A stretch of DNA of 64,000 bases. It comes from Bog-473 sp963711065 (GTDB taxonomy: Bacteria; Actinomycetota; Acidimicrobiia; Acidimicrobiales; RAAP-2). This document shows positions 1-10,203 of this stretch, piece after piece. Location of the stretch: the NCBI GenBank assembly GCA_963711065.1, contig CAVQCO010000006.1, positions 868,001 to 932,000 on the forward strand. The letters are read 5' to 3'. The translations under genes were made by a program, and so were the position numbers. The notes under the pieces were generated by a model that saw nothing but the letters and a program-made list of their open reading frames with translations, was not told the origin of the DNA and ran no database searches. Positions within the stretch are counted from its first letter, which is position 1. The number at the start of each line of letters is the position of its first letter.

Positions 1-675
1 CGACACCAAGATGTCGGCGTCGACGACCCGCTGCCAGAACGGGTCGAACTCCTCGAAGGCGAACGAGCGCGAGCCGCCGAAGCCGGGAACCGGTGCGGGG
101 CGGATGAGCACCGTCTTGGCGCCCCGCTCGAGCACCCACTCGAGCTCTTCGATGGCCTTCTCCACGATCGGGAGGGTGATCACCGGCGTGGCGAAGATGC
201 GGTCTTCGTAGTTGAAGGTCCACTCCTCGTGGAGCCACTGGTTCAGGGAGTGGATCACGACATGGGTGAGCTCGGGGTCGTCGCGCAGGCGCTCCTCGAG
301 CAGGCTGGCCAGGGTCGGGAACATGAGGGTCCGGTCGACGCCGAGCTCGTTCATGAGCTCGAGGCGTGGCGCGGGCTCCCGGAAGGCCGGCACGGCGCGC
401 ATGGGCTCACCGATCAGCTCGCGGTAGGACTTGCCCTCGGGGTTGCCCTTGCGGAAGTACTCCTCCTGGGCGCCGGGCCGGGCCACCACGTCGAAGGTGG
501 GGTTGGGGATGTAGTCGCTGACGAGGCCCCGGATCATGATCTTGGTCCGCCCGTCGACCTCGACGTACTTGATGGCGCCCTTGTAGGGCTCCGGGAGGTG
601 GCGGGTGAAGGCGTCGCGGGTCTCGTAGAGGTGGTTGTCGGCGTCGAACACCGGGAAATTGCAGGTTCTGGACAT
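1..675 (-). CDS. Amidohydrolase-superfamily hydrolase, 3' end cut by window
   Basis: Metal-dependent hydrolase or decarboxylase of the amidohydrolase-2 (PF04909) type. The visible 225 residues run in one open frame to the window edge, so the C-terminal part is missing. The metal-binding signature DADNH lies at residues 11-15. Blocks around FDADNHLYE, YVEVDGRTK and IPNPTF match the protein at 50224-51437 closely, so the two are paralogues of one subfamily. The ATG at 675 is chosen because GAGGAG lies just upstream. A promoter and three TGACGT repeats lie between this gene and mmsA, so it is probably transcribed on its own. Substrate is unknown; family members act on cyclic or aromatic acids and often sit in CoA-dependent degradation clusters. 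Confidence 0.82.
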   Translation of the reverse strand, partial: MSRTCNFPVFDADNHLYETRDAFTRHLPEPYKGAIKYVEVDGRTKIMIRGLVSDYIPNPTFDVVARPGAQEEYFRKGNPEGKSYRELIGEPMRAVPAFREPAPRLELMNELGVDRTLMFPTLASLLEERLRDDPELTHVVIHSLNQWLHEEWTFNYEDRIFATPVITLPIVEKAIEELEWVLERGAKTVLIRPAPVPGFGGSRSFAFEEFDPFWQRVVDADILVS

Positions 676-693
676 GCGCTCCTCGCCCATCTG

Positions 694-777
694 ATGACCG
701 TGACGTTTCATGACCGTGACGTCAAAATCGGAAATGTTGCCGGGCTCCAGGGTACAGATTATTGACTTCGACGTCAA
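694..777. promoter_or_regulatory. Repeated TGACGT operator-like array
   Basis: ATGACCGTGACGT occurs twice, 16 bp apart, at 694-706 and 710-722. The second copy runs into the perfect palindrome TGACGTCA (717-724). A third related site, TTGAC-TTCGAC-GTCAA (762-777), is an inverted repeat with 5-bp arms. The array fills the gap upstream of the amidohydrolase starting at 675 and overlaps its likely promoter. I infer binding sites for a dimeric repressor or activator; the protein is not identified. Confidence 0.5.
749..777 (-). promoter_or_regulatory. Sigma-70-like promoter for the first amidohydrolase
   Basis: On the minus strand TTGACG (777-772) is followed after 17 bases by TACCCT (754-749), a good -35/-10 pair for an actinobacterial housekeeping promoter. 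It points at the gene starting at 675. The -35 element lies inside an inverted repeat, so the promoter is probably controlled. Confidence 0.45.
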
Positions 778-803
778 GATTGTGATGGAGCGGTTACAGG
801 CTT

Positions 804-2288
<1,485 letters not shown>

Positions 2289-2303
2289 CTCGGTGCCTCG
2301 CCG

Positions 2304-3473
2304 TTACACGCGGTAGAGCGCGCGGGCGTTCTCACCCATGATCTTGGCGCGCACACCTGCAGGCAGCGTGGCCATCTTGGACTCGACCGTGTCGAGCGGG
2401 CTCGGGTAGAGGCACGTCGGGTGGGGGAAGTCCGTCTCGAAGAGGATCCTGTCCTCACCGACGGCGTCGATGAGGTCCGGCAGCTTGTTCCTGTTGTTCT
2501 CGAACCAGAAGGTCGCGTACATGTTGCTCCGGAAGTACTCGGACGGCATCTTCTTCATCTGCTTGAGCTCGTTGGGGGCATTCTCACTCATCTCGTAGTC
2601 GAGCGCCTCGAGAATGAACGGGATCCACCCACAACCGCTCTCCACCGACACCATGTCGATGTCCGGGAACCGGTCGAAGATGCCCGACAGTATGAGGTTG
2701 GTCACGACCCGGGCGTTGCCGATGAACAGCAGCGTGCCCCCGATGGCCAGGCGGGTGTTGGCCGGATGCGACGGCCAGGGATAGCTGCCGTAGAACGTCA
2801 TGCCCGTGACACTCGCCCCGATGTGGAAGTGCACCGGGAGCTGCAGGTCGGTGCAGACCTGCCAGAAGGGATCCCAGTCCCGGCTGGCCAGGTCGGGGGC
2901 ACCGAGGTCGTGCGGGTCCGACGTCATGTTCACCCCGCGGGCACCGAGGGAGGCGACGCGCGTGGCCTCGGTGACGCAGGCGTCGACGTCCCAGGCCGGC
3001 ATCAGGGGCAGCGGCAGCAGCCGGTTGCCGGACTCCGCCTGGATCTCGGCCTGGGCGTCGTTGTAGATCTCGATGGCCAGGCGGCTCAGTGCGTCGTCTC
3101 CGGAGAGCCCCAGATCCTGGCCGCCGAGGCCGATGGTGCTCGGGAACACGATCTGCGCGTCGATCCCGCACTCGTCCATCACCCCGAGGCGCACCTTGGG
3201 GTCGTAGGCGCCCTCGTGGACCTGGTCGATGGTCCAGTGGTTCAGGGCGATGTCGGCCTCTTCCTTCGATCCGTCGCGGGCGATGACACCGCCGGCGCTG
3301 AACCGACCCATCGGATGACCGTCGAAGACCCACATGGGCTGGCCGTCGACGTCCTCGACGCGCGGCATCCTGTCCCGCACGGCGGCCGGCGCGCGGCTCG
3401 TGAACAAGTCGGGCCGCTCACACCAGTGTGAGTCGGCGTCGAAGACGAACAGACCCTCCGCTGTGGCCATCAT
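2304..3473 (-). CDS. Amidohydrolase-superfamily hydrolase
   Basis: Amidohydrolase-2 type protein of 389 residues with an uninterrupted frame. FDADSHW at residues 11-17 carries the first metal ligands, VHFHIG in the middle is a further His cluster, and ETDFPHP near the C-terminus gives the conserved Asp. It is more distant from the other amidohydrolases in the window. The start is MM; the ATG at 3470 is equally possible, and AAGGAGGAATG supplies a strong ribosome site. Divergent from the TetR gene at 3618, with an operator-like palindrome between them, so that regulator probably controls it. Precise reaction unknown. Confidence 0.82.
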   Translation of the reverse strand: MMATAEGLFVFDADSHWCERPDLFTSRAPAAVRDRMPRVEDVDGQPMWVFDGHPMGRFSAGGVIARDGSKEEADIALNHWTIDQVHEGAYDPKVRLGVMDECGIDAQIVFPSTIGLGGQDLGLSGDDALSRLAIEIYNDAQAEIQAESGNRLLPLPLMPAWDVDACVTEATRVASLGARGVNMTSDPHDLGAPDLASRDWDPFWQVCTDLQLPVHFHIGASVTGMTFYGSYPWPSHPANTRLAIGGTLLFIGNARVVTNLILSGIFDRFPDIDMVSVESGCGWIPFILEALDYEMSENAPNELKQMKKMPSEYFRSNMYATFWFENNRNKLPDLIDAVGEDRILFETDFPHPTCLYPSPLDTVESKMATLPAGVRAKIMGENARALYRV

Positions 3474-3527
3474 TCCTCCTTCTTGCCGAGGACGCGCTCG
3501 GACCGGGACGGCTCCCGAGAGGTCGAA

Positions 3528-3546
3528 CTAAGCGAATGCTTGCTTA
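3528..3546. promoter_or_regulatory. Operator-like palindrome between amidohydrolase and TetR genes
   Basis: TAAGC and GCTTA form an inverted repeat (3529-3546) in the divergent gap. The core TAAGC-GAAT-GCTTG (3529-3542) also fits the looser pattern TNRGC-N4-GCYNN of the palindromes found elsewhere in the window. Likely a site for the TetR protein encoded 70 bp away. Confidence 0.5.
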
Positions 3547-3617
3547 TCACAGGCAGCGCGACGCTAAGGTGACGCCCATGGCAGGGCGCGTGATCCGGGC
3601 CTCCCGGGCGAAGGCGA

Positions 3618-4289
3618 TTGATGGCTAGGCAGGCGACCGCTCCCGGCGTCACCAGGACCGATGGCCCCCGGCCCCGCCGGCTGAAAGCCGATGCCCGGAG
3701 GAGCTCGATCCTCGAGGCGGCACGCATCGCCTTCAGCAAGACCGGTGACGTGAACGGCACCACCATGAAGGTCATCGCCGAGCACGGCGGGATCAGCGAG
3801 GGTGTGATCTATCGGCACTTCGAGAGCAAGGAGCAGCTGTTCTACGAGGCGGTCGTGGAGCCCCTGCGGGAGGCCGTGGACCAGCTGGTGGCGGCCACCG
3901 AGGTGGCCGACCTGCAGATGACCGCCGAGCAGAAGCTGCAGTCGATGAACTGGCTCTACCGCGAGCTGACCTCGACCCTGCAGGACGTGCTCCCCTTGCT
4001 GGGTCTCGTGCTCTTCGGCGATCCCAAGGTGGCCAAGCGCTTCTTCGACGAGCATTTCGCCCTGGCCATGAACCGGCTGGCGACCGCCTGGCGCCAGATG
4101 CAGGAGCGCCACGGTCTCGAGTCCGAGCCCTCCGACGTCTCGGCGCGGGCGGTCATGGGGATCGCTCTGATGATCGCCCTCGAGAGCCATCACGACAAGG
4201 CCTTCGACCGCGACCGGGCGGTGGCGATCGCGAGCGAGGGCACGCTGTCGGGCTTCTTCTCGCACACCCCGGCTCCCGAGAGCCGCTGA
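3618..4289 (+). CDS. TetR/AcrR-family transcriptional regulator
   Basis: One-component repressor of 223 residues. After a basic, Pro/Arg-rich leader of about 25 residues comes a TetR_N helix-turn-helix (about 28-75) with SILEAARIAF, MKVIAEHGGISEGVIYRHF and ESKEQLF. The C-terminal two-thirds is an alpha-helical ligand domain of unknown specificity. Intact. It lies divergent from an amidohydrolase/mmsA operon and 9 bases ahead of the alpha/beta hydrolase gene, so it may control both sides. The palindrome at 3529-3546 is the obvious autoregulatory site. Ligand unknown; an acyl-CoA or aromatic acid would suit the context. Confidence 0.88.
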   Translation: MMARQATAPGVTRTDGPRPRRLKADARRSSILEAARIAFSKTGDVNGTTMKVIAEHGGISEGVIYRHFESKEQLFYEAVVEPLREAVDQLVAATEVADLQMTAEQKLQSMNWLYRELTSTLQDVLPLLGLVLFGDPKVAKRFFDEHFALAMNRLATAWRQMQERHGLESEPSDVSARAVMGIALMIALESHHDKAFDRDRAVAIASEGTLSGFFSHTPAPESR

Positions 4290-4298
4290 CGCCGGGCC

Positions 4299-5171
4299 AT
4301 GGCAAGGGCAACGGTGCACGGGCACTCGGTCGGCTACGAGGTCATCGGCGAAGGCCGCCCCTGGGTCGTCACGCCGGGTGGTCGCTTCAGCCGCGCCTCG
4401 CCCGGGGTGAGGGAGCTCGCAATGGCGCTGGCCGAGGGCGGCAATCGCGTCCTCATCTGGGACAGGCCGAACACCGGGGAGTCCGACGTGTGCTTCGAGG
4501 GTGAGTCGGAGTCGGCGATGCAGGCCGACGTGCTCGCCGGTCTCCTGGAGGAGCTCGAGATGACGCCGGCCGTGATCATCGGCGGGTCTGGCGGAGCCCG
4601 GGTGTCGTTGTTGGCCGCCGCCCGCCATCCCGAGGTGGCCGCCGCCCTCGCCCTGTGGTGGGTGAGCGGAGGCACCTACGGCCTGATGACGCTCGGGACG
4701 CACTACTGCGGCGGGTCGATCGCCGCAGCGTGGAAGGGCGGCATGGAGGCGGTCGTGGCCTTGGACGAGTGGTCCGAGGTCCTCGAGAAGAACGCGTCGA
4801 ATCGCCAGAGGTTCCTCGCTCAGGATCCGCGCGCCTTCGTGGCCACGATGGAGCGGTGGATGGGTGCCTACTGCGCCTGCGACGGAGAGCTCGTCCCGGG
4901 GCTTCCCGACGCCCGGGCGCGCCGGCTCGAGCTCTCCGCGTTGGTCTTCCGCAGCGGGACGACGGACCTCAACCACCGGCGCGAGACGACCGAGCAGCTG
5001 GCCGACCTCCTGCCCAACGCCGTGCTCGTGGAGCCGCCGTGGGGCGACGACGAGTGGAACGAGCGCTCCGCGGCCCGTCCCGGCGGCCGGGGCGAAGGGC
5101 TCTTCGTCGGGTGGCCGCAATTGGCACCGCTGCTGCTTCGTTGGACGGCGGACACCGTGTACCCCCGTTGA
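4299..5171 (+). CDS. Alpha/beta hydrolase-fold protein
   Basis: 290-residue protein of the alpha/beta hydrolase superfamily. IWDRPNTGESD (about 53-63) is the usual post-strand-4 turn, and IIGGSGGA gives a nucleophile elbow with Ser97. Beyond that the sequence is divergent. I see no His in the C-terminal 45 residues where the catalytic base is expected, only a WGDDEW stretch, so it could use another residue, act as a non-catalytic member, or be altered. Intact frame. Its stop overlaps the start of the next gene (TTGA at 5168-5171), so it is translationally coupled to the DUF427-thioesterase gene. Substrate unknown. Confidence 0.75.
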   Translation: MARATVHGHSVGYEVIGEGRPWVVTPGGRFSRASPGVRELAMALAEGGNRVLIWDRPNTGESDVCFEGESESAMQADVLAGLLEELEMTPAVIIGGSGGARVSLLAAARHPEVAAALALWWVSGGTYGLMTLGTHYCGGSIAAAWKGGMEAVVALDEWSEVLEKNASNRQRFLAQDPRAFVATMERWMGAYCACDGELVPGLPDARARRLELSALVFRSGTTDLNHRRETTEQLADLLPNAVLVEPPWGDDEWNERSAARPGGRGEGLFVGWPQLAPLLLRWTADTVYPR

Positions 5172-6517
5172 CCCGTCGGCCGACCACCGAGGCGGACAAC
5201 ACTGCGCCGGCGTCGCCGGGGGAGGCCGCGGCCACGCGCCTCCCCTGCCTCTTCACCGTGCGGGCCTGGTGGGGGGACGAGATGGTCGCCGAGTCCACGG
5301 CCGCCGTCCGCCTGGAGCAACCGGGGCGGCCCCCTTCCCTCCTCCTCCCCGTAGAAGACGTGCGGCTGGAGGCGTTCTTCCTCGAGGAGGATGCCGGGGA
5401 CTCGGCGGCGTTCCCGGTCGAGGGCGGCACCCGGTGGAGCATCCGCTCCCTCCCGGACCCCCAAGAGGCGGTCACCTCCGAGTGGGGTCGGTCCGCCCTG
5501 AGCGGTGACGGTCGGGACGTGCTGCGGACCTTCGCCGAGGGGGCGGCGACCGCGTGGCTCTCCGGACTCGCCACCTTCGACCAGCAACGAGTCCGCCTCG
5601 AGCTCGTCGACCCGATGGGGACGAGCGAGCCTCGCGCCGTCTCGGTGAAGCGGTTCCCGACGTGGGGAGACGCGGCAGACCTGGTCGACATGCTCGACGT
5701 CCGGCCCGACGGTGCCGCCCGGTTCCGAGGCAGTGCCCGCGCCAGCCACGTCCGTGCCGTCGTGGAGGGGAGCCAGATCCTCGGCCAGGCGATCGTGGCG
5801 GCCGGCCGCCACGCGCCCGGCCGCCGAGCGGTCTCGGCACACATGGTCTTCGTGCGGGCGGCCGACCCGGCGCGACCGCTGCGCCTCGAGGTCGGCGATC
5901 TGAGCGCCGGGCGGACCTTCACCGCACTGGGGGTCGACGTGAGCCAGGGTGAGCGGCGCTGTGCCAGCGGCACGTTCCTGCTCGACGTCACAGCCCCGGA
6001 CCTGGTCCGCCATGCCGTGGCGCCACCCGACGTGCCGGGACCCTACGCCTGCGAGTCCTACGACATGGCGGTGACCGGTCGGGATGTCCGCGTCGTCGGC
6101 GCCGCCTACACGGACGACCCCGATGCGCCCGTCGGGCCGCCGGTGCTCGATGCGTGGGTGCGTTTCCGGGACCTACCCGACGACCCGTTGCTGCATGCCG
6201 GCTTGTTGGCTCAGTTCACCGGCCACATGTCGATCGCGGCCGCCCTGCGTCCCCATCATGGGGTGGGCCAACGCGACACGCACCGCACGATTTCGAGCGC
6301 GATCAACGCCATCGGGCTGTCACTGCACGCCGACGTCAGAGCTGATCGATGGATGCTCTATCACCACGAATCGACCTTCGCCGGCGACGGGATGACACAC
6401 TCGGCGTGCCGCGTGCACGACGAAGAGGGCCGCCTCCTCGCCTCGTTCTCGGTGGACGCGATGGTGCGCGGCTTCGAGGGCGGGACCGCGCCGTCCGACG
6501 ACCGGACCGCACTGTGA
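5168..6517 (+). CDS. DUF427-like domain fused to a TesB-type acyl-CoA thioesterase
   Basis: 449 residues from a TTG that overlaps the preceding stop; an internal GTG or ATG start is possible. Residues about 20-95 resemble DUF427: GDEMVAES, then PSLLLPVEDVRLEAF and GGTRWSI line up with the DUF427 pattern, though the usual CP(Y/F)KG core is lost. The C-terminal 280 residues look like a double hot-dog acyl-CoA thioesterase of the TesB type: SAHMVFVRAADP, a linker, then MSIAAALRPHH, YHHESTFAGDGM and the closing RLLASFSVDAMVR. It would hydrolyse medium or branched acyl-CoAs in the cytosol. Followed by another DUF427 gene (GTGA overlap at 6514). The fusion suggests DUF427 proteins work on acyl-thioesters. 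Confidence 0.72.
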   Translation: MTRRPTTEADNTAPASPGEAAATRLPCLFTVRAWWGDEMVAESTAAVRLEQPGRPPSLLLPVEDVRLEAFFLEEDAGDSAAFPVEGGTRWSIRSLPDPQEAVTSEWGRSALSGDGRDVLRTFAEGAATAWLSGLATFDQQRVRLELVDPMGTSEPRAVSVKRFPTWGDAADLVDMLDVRPDGAARFRGSARASHVRAVVEGSQILGQAIVAAGRHAPGRRAVSAHMVFVRAADPARPLRLEVGDLSAGRTFTALGVDVSQGERRCASGTFLLDVTAPDLVRHAVAPPDVPGPYACESYDMAVTGRDVRVVGAAYTDDPDAPVGPPVLDAWVRFRDLPDDPLLHAGLLAQFTGHMSIAAALRPHHGVGQRDTHRTISSAINAIGLSLHADVRADRWMLYHHESTFAGDGMTHSACRVHDEEGRLLASFSVDAMVRGFEGGTAPSDDRTAL

Positions 6518-7219
6518 GCCTGTCCACGGGGCGGGGCCCCCTCGGTGCCAACCGTGCCGGTCGCTTCAACAAGGCCATCCCCGGCGACCTGGTGTACGTG
6601 GAGCCGTTCCCCCGCCGGGTGCGCGGCGTGACCGGCGGGGTCGTCGTCCTGGACAGCGAGCGGGTCCTGCTGGTGCACCGTCAGGGACACGCGCCGGCCT
6701 ACGCGTTCCCGGCGGGAGATGCGGCCGGGCTCCGCAACGAGCCCGAGGCCGAGGCCGCCGGCTACGTCCGCGTCCCGTGGGGAGCGGTCGACGAGTGGTA
6801 CGAGGAGGAGGAGCAGGTCTTCATGCACCCGCGGAACCCCTACCACCGGGTGGACTGCGTCCCCACCGCCCGGCGGCTGCGGGTCGAGGCCTTCGGCGAC
6901 GTGCTGGTGGACGCCACCGCGACCATCGGCGTCTACGAGACCTCGCTCGCCCCGCGCCTCTACGTCAGCCGGGACGAGCTCCGGACGGATGTCCTGCGCC
7001 CCAGCTCGACGACGACCTACTGCCCCTACAAGGGCACAGCCACCTACTGGTCCGCGCAGCGGGGCGACGACAGCCTGACGGACGTCGCGTGGTCCTGACG
7101 AGGCACCGAACGCGGAGTGCGGCGCGATCCGCGGTCTCCTGTGCTTCGACGAGAACGCCATCGCCGTGCACGCGGAATTGCCCGAGTGGCCCGGCCGGTC
7201 CGAGACTCTCGACGCGTGA
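6514..7219 (+). CDS. Tandem DUF427 protein, one frame break near 7095
   Basis: GTG start overlaps the upstream TGA. Two DUF427 units are visible: a degenerate first unit (RVRGVTGGVVVLDSERVL, then PAYAFP) and a canonical second one (RLRVEAFGDVLVDA, LYVSRDELR, TTYCPYKGTATYW). The frame breaks after DVAWS at about 7095; skipping one base restores EAPNAECGAIRGLLCF and the natural end at TGA 7217-7219. With the extra base removed the protein has 234 residues, normal for actinobacterial two-domain DUF427 proteins. Biochemical function of DUF427 is not established; its position inside a thioesterase operon is the best clue here. Confidence 0.7.
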
Positions 7220-7983
7220 GCACCAGCCCCCCCGCCCAGCACATTTTGAGCGAGCTCGGCTTCTCGGTCATGCCCGCCGCCTCTGGTCTTGCCGGCTCCA
7301 TGACGGTCATCCCCGAGATGTGCGTGCCGGACACGCCACACCTACGAACGTCCATCCTTGCCGCGTCGGCTGACCACATCGCCGGTCTCCTCGCCGCCAC
7401 GGTCACCGCGCCGATGGTTCCCGTGACGCTCGAGCTCGACGTGCACCTCTACGCGCCGGCTCCAGGCTCGGGTTCCGTGCAGTGCGTCGCCAAGACACTC
7501 AAAGCCGGCCGGACCGTGTTCATGGCCAGTGTCGAGTTCGGCACGGCTGACGGCGTGCCGATCGCCATCAGCACTGCTTCCTTCATGACCGCGCCCGACA
7601 CCAGCCTGCGGCTGCCGTCGACGTTGAGCCTCGACGGCTCCCCCGCCTGCCCAGAGCCTGCGGGTTCCCTGGGCACGACGCGCGGGTTGTGAGCGGGGTG
7701 AGCCCGGGGTCGCCGTCCTTCCCCGGTCGGACGACGGGCTCAACTCCTCCAATACGGTCTTCGGGGGCCTGATCGCCCTCGTCGTGCGAAGAAGCCCTGC
7801 TCTCTCGGTACACCCGGGGCGACGGTGTCGTCATTGAGCCTCCGCTACCTCCGACCGCTGCGTATCGGTCCCGCCGTGGCCACCGCGCGCGCCCGGTCGG
7901 GGCTCGGGCAGATCGAAGTGCGCGACGCCGGGAACGAGAATCGCCTCACGGTCCTCGGCACGGCCCGGCTCTTCGACGGGTGA
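7216..7983 (+). CDS. PaaI/4HBT-type hot-dog thioesterase, frameshifted
   Basis: GTG start overlaps the stop of the DUF427 gene. The N-terminal hot-dog half (PAASGLAGSMTVIPEM, ILAASADHIAGLL, VTLELDVHLYAP) is followed by a second half with LNSSNTVFGGLIALVV and LRYLRPLRIG. Three frame changes, near 7685, 7786 and 7825, separate the pieces; each is cured by dropping one base, giving about 254 residues and an end at TGA 7981. Likely an acyl-CoA thioesterase acting with the fused thioesterase upstream. No convincing catalytic residue assignment is possible with the broken frame. Confidence 0.6.
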
Positions 7984-8072
7984 GCTTCGTTCCCGGCGAT
8001 CCCCTCTGACATGCGTAATGATCGGCGTCAGGACCGAAGGACGGACCTCGGGATTCAGCGAGGAGCGCCGGC

Positions 8073-9271
8073 ATGAGAGATGACGTCTGGATCCTGGGGA
8101 TCAACATGACGAAGTTCGGCAAGCACCGCGACAAGGACGTCATCGACCTCGCGGCTGAGGCCGCATCGGACGCCCTGGCCGACGGCGGCGTCACCATGCG
8201 GGACATGCAGATCCTCGCCTACGGGAACCTCCTCGGGCGGACGGTCGGGCAGCACCTCCTCCAGCAGATCGGGCAGTTCGGGATCCCGGTGTTCAACGTG
8301 TCCAATGCATGCTCGACCGGAGCGACGGCACTCCGCCAGGTGATCATGGCCGTGAGGGCGGGCGAGGCTGACTACGGTCTGGCGGTCGGGGTCGAGAAGT
8401 TGGCCGGGGCTGGCCTCCTCGCAGGCGGGGACCGCAGTGAGGACGCCTCGACTTGGACGCCGTCGGGCCGGTTCGGTGCCGTCGCCCCACTCGACGGCCG
8501 CGTCGGGACGGACACCATGCCCGGAGTGTTCGCCCAGATCGGGATGGAATACGGGTACAAGCACGGGGGAACCAGCTTCGAACTGTTCGCCCGGATCAGC
8601 GAGAAGAACCATGCGCATTCCGCCCTCAACCCGCTGGCGGCCTACTCGAAGAGGATGACGCTCGAAGAGATCATGGGTGACGTCATGATTGCGTATCCCA
8701 ACATTCGCGGCCCATGTGCTCGGCCAATTGCGACGGTGCCGCAGCGGCCGTGGTGGTGTCGGACGCGAAACTCAAGACCCTTTCGCTCGAGCAACAGCGC
8801 CGGGCGGTGAAGGTCTCGGCCTCGGTGCTCACCACTGACCCCTGGGTGGAATCAGGCCAGTCCCTGCCCGACATCCACACCCTCACCCGCAACGCGGCGG
8901 TGCAAGCCTACGAGGCTGCGGGCATCGGTCCCGGCGAACTCGATCTGGTCGAGCTCCACGACTGCTTCGCCACGGCTGAACTGGTCCATTACGACAACCT
9001 GCAGCTGTGCGAGCCCGGTGGGGCGGTCGACTTCTTCGACAGTGGCGCCCCTTGGCGTGACGGGCGGATCCCGGTCAACGTCTCCGGCGGGCTCGAGTCC
9101 AAGGGCCATCCTGTCGCCGCCACCGGCCTGGCCAACATTTGGGAGCTCTGCCAGCACCTGCGCTCCGAGGCCGGACCCCGCCAGATCCCGGGGGCCAGGA
9201 TCGGCCTCGCCCACGTCATCGGCTTGGGGTCTTCGTGCGCAGTGCACATCCTCGAAGCTGCGGCGGCCTGA
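8073..9271 (+). CDS. Thiolase (SCP-x/lipid-transfer type), frameshifted near 8705
   Basis: Thiolase-superfamily acyltransferase, about 399 residues after repair of one break. It keeps the acyl-binding nucleophile Cys in FNVSNACSTGA (near residue 80), ELHDCFATAE with its second Cys, and the C-terminal GGLESKGHPVAATG with the catalytic His. It should therefore catalyse true CoA-dependent thiolysis, unlike the two Cys-less thiolase-like proteins further along. The frame changes between VMIAYPN and MCSANCDGAAAAV. No partner gene directly adjoins: it lies between the hot-dog thioesterase and a convergent SDR. Confidence 0.78.
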
Positions 9272-9320
9272 GGTTCAATCCGGCTCGAGCCACACGGGCC
9301 GGGTCGTCGGCCGACGACGG

Positions 9321-10148
9321 CTATTTCATCGAGTCGGGCACGAGTCCGGAGATGTCGATGCTGCCCGTCATCACGGCGCCCATCGTCCCGCCGTCGGTGA
9401 CGAGGTTCTCCCCGGTGATGTAGCTGGCCAACTTGGAGTTCAAGAAGATGAGCGGCCAGGCCTGCTCGTCGGGCGTCGAGCGCCGCCCGAGGGGCACGGG
9501 GAAGTTGTCCATGAACTCCTTGCCGACGTACTTCTCGAAGTCGGGCATCATCGGAGTGTCGGTGGGACCGGGGCTGATGCAGTTGACGCGGATGCCCTTC
9601 CCGGCCAGGGCGAAGGAGGCCCAGAACGTCCAGATGATGATCGCCTCCTTGGACGGGCCGTATCCGCCGGCGATCTCCTCGGGGTGGGTCTCGCACCATT
9701 CCTTGGCCGCCTCGAATCCCGGCAGGGTCACGAGCGGCATCCACTTCCCGATGTTCGCCAGGTAGCCGGATCCCGCCGTCGACGAGATGCTGGCGATGGC
9801 TGCCCCGGGCTCCATACGGGCCGCGACCAGCTCGGCCAGGTGGCGCATGCCGACGAGGTTGACCAGCATGACGTCGAGATCGGGGAACTTCGATCCCGCC
9901 AGCCCGGCACAGTTGAACAGGGCGTCGACCGTCCCCCCGATGCTCTCGACCGCGACGGCCGTGGCACGGGATCGCGCAGGTCGACGGCCTGGTGGCTCGC
10001 CACGTCGACGGGCGGATCCTTCAGGTCGAGCACGTGCACCTCGGCCCCCAGTCGAGCTCAGGTGGCGCACCGCGGCGGCACCCATCCCGCCGCCGCCGCC
10101 GCCGCTCACGATGACTCTGCTTCCTTCGTACCCCCACGCTGATGTCAT
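9321..10148 (-). CDS. Short-chain dehydrogenase, coniferyl-alcohol/3-alpha-HSD-like
   Basis: NAD(P)-dependent SDR of about 275 residues. A Gly-rich SGGGGGGMG cofactor loop starts the protein; FNCAGL, SISSTAG with the catalytic Ser, and YGPSKEA with the Tyr-x3-Lys pair follow. The C-terminal IRVNCISPGPTDTPM and VPLGRRSTPDEQA resemble the 3-alpha-hydroxysteroid/coniferyl-alcohol dehydrogenase group. Two opposing frame changes, near 10050 and 9968, put VHVLDLKDPPVDVASHQ out of frame; the second is a rare apparent base loss. Last gene of the importer operon (55 bases after the acyl-CoA dehydrogenase). Confidence 0.75.
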   Translation of the reverse strand: MTSAWGYEGSRVIVSGGGGGGMGAAAVRHLSSTGGRGARARPEGSARRRGEPPGRRPARSRATAVAVESIGGTVDALFNCAGLAGSKFPDLDVMLVNLVGMRHLAELVAARMEPGAAIASISSTAGSGYLANIGKWMPLVTLPGFEAAKEWCETHPEEIAGGYGPSKEAIIIWTFWASFALAGKGIRVNCISPGPTDTPMMPDFEKYVGKEFMDNFPVPLGRRSTPDEQAWPLIFLNSKLASYITGENLVTDGGTMGAVMTGSIDISGLVPDSMK

Positions 10149-10203
10149 CCGACCTCCTCCTCATGTTGTCCGGGTGCATTCGCAGTTGCTTGCTCCGCGC
10201 TCG

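Noticed and set aside
3564..5120. 518-codon minus-strand frame opposite TetR and the alpha/beta hydrolase
   Set aside because: No recognisable domain; low-complexity composition typical of antisense frames in high-GC DNA.
4655..5167. Upstream extension of the DUF427-thioesterase frame
   Set aside because: It lies within the alpha/beta hydrolase gene and is Arg-rich; the natural start overlaps that gene's stop at 5168.
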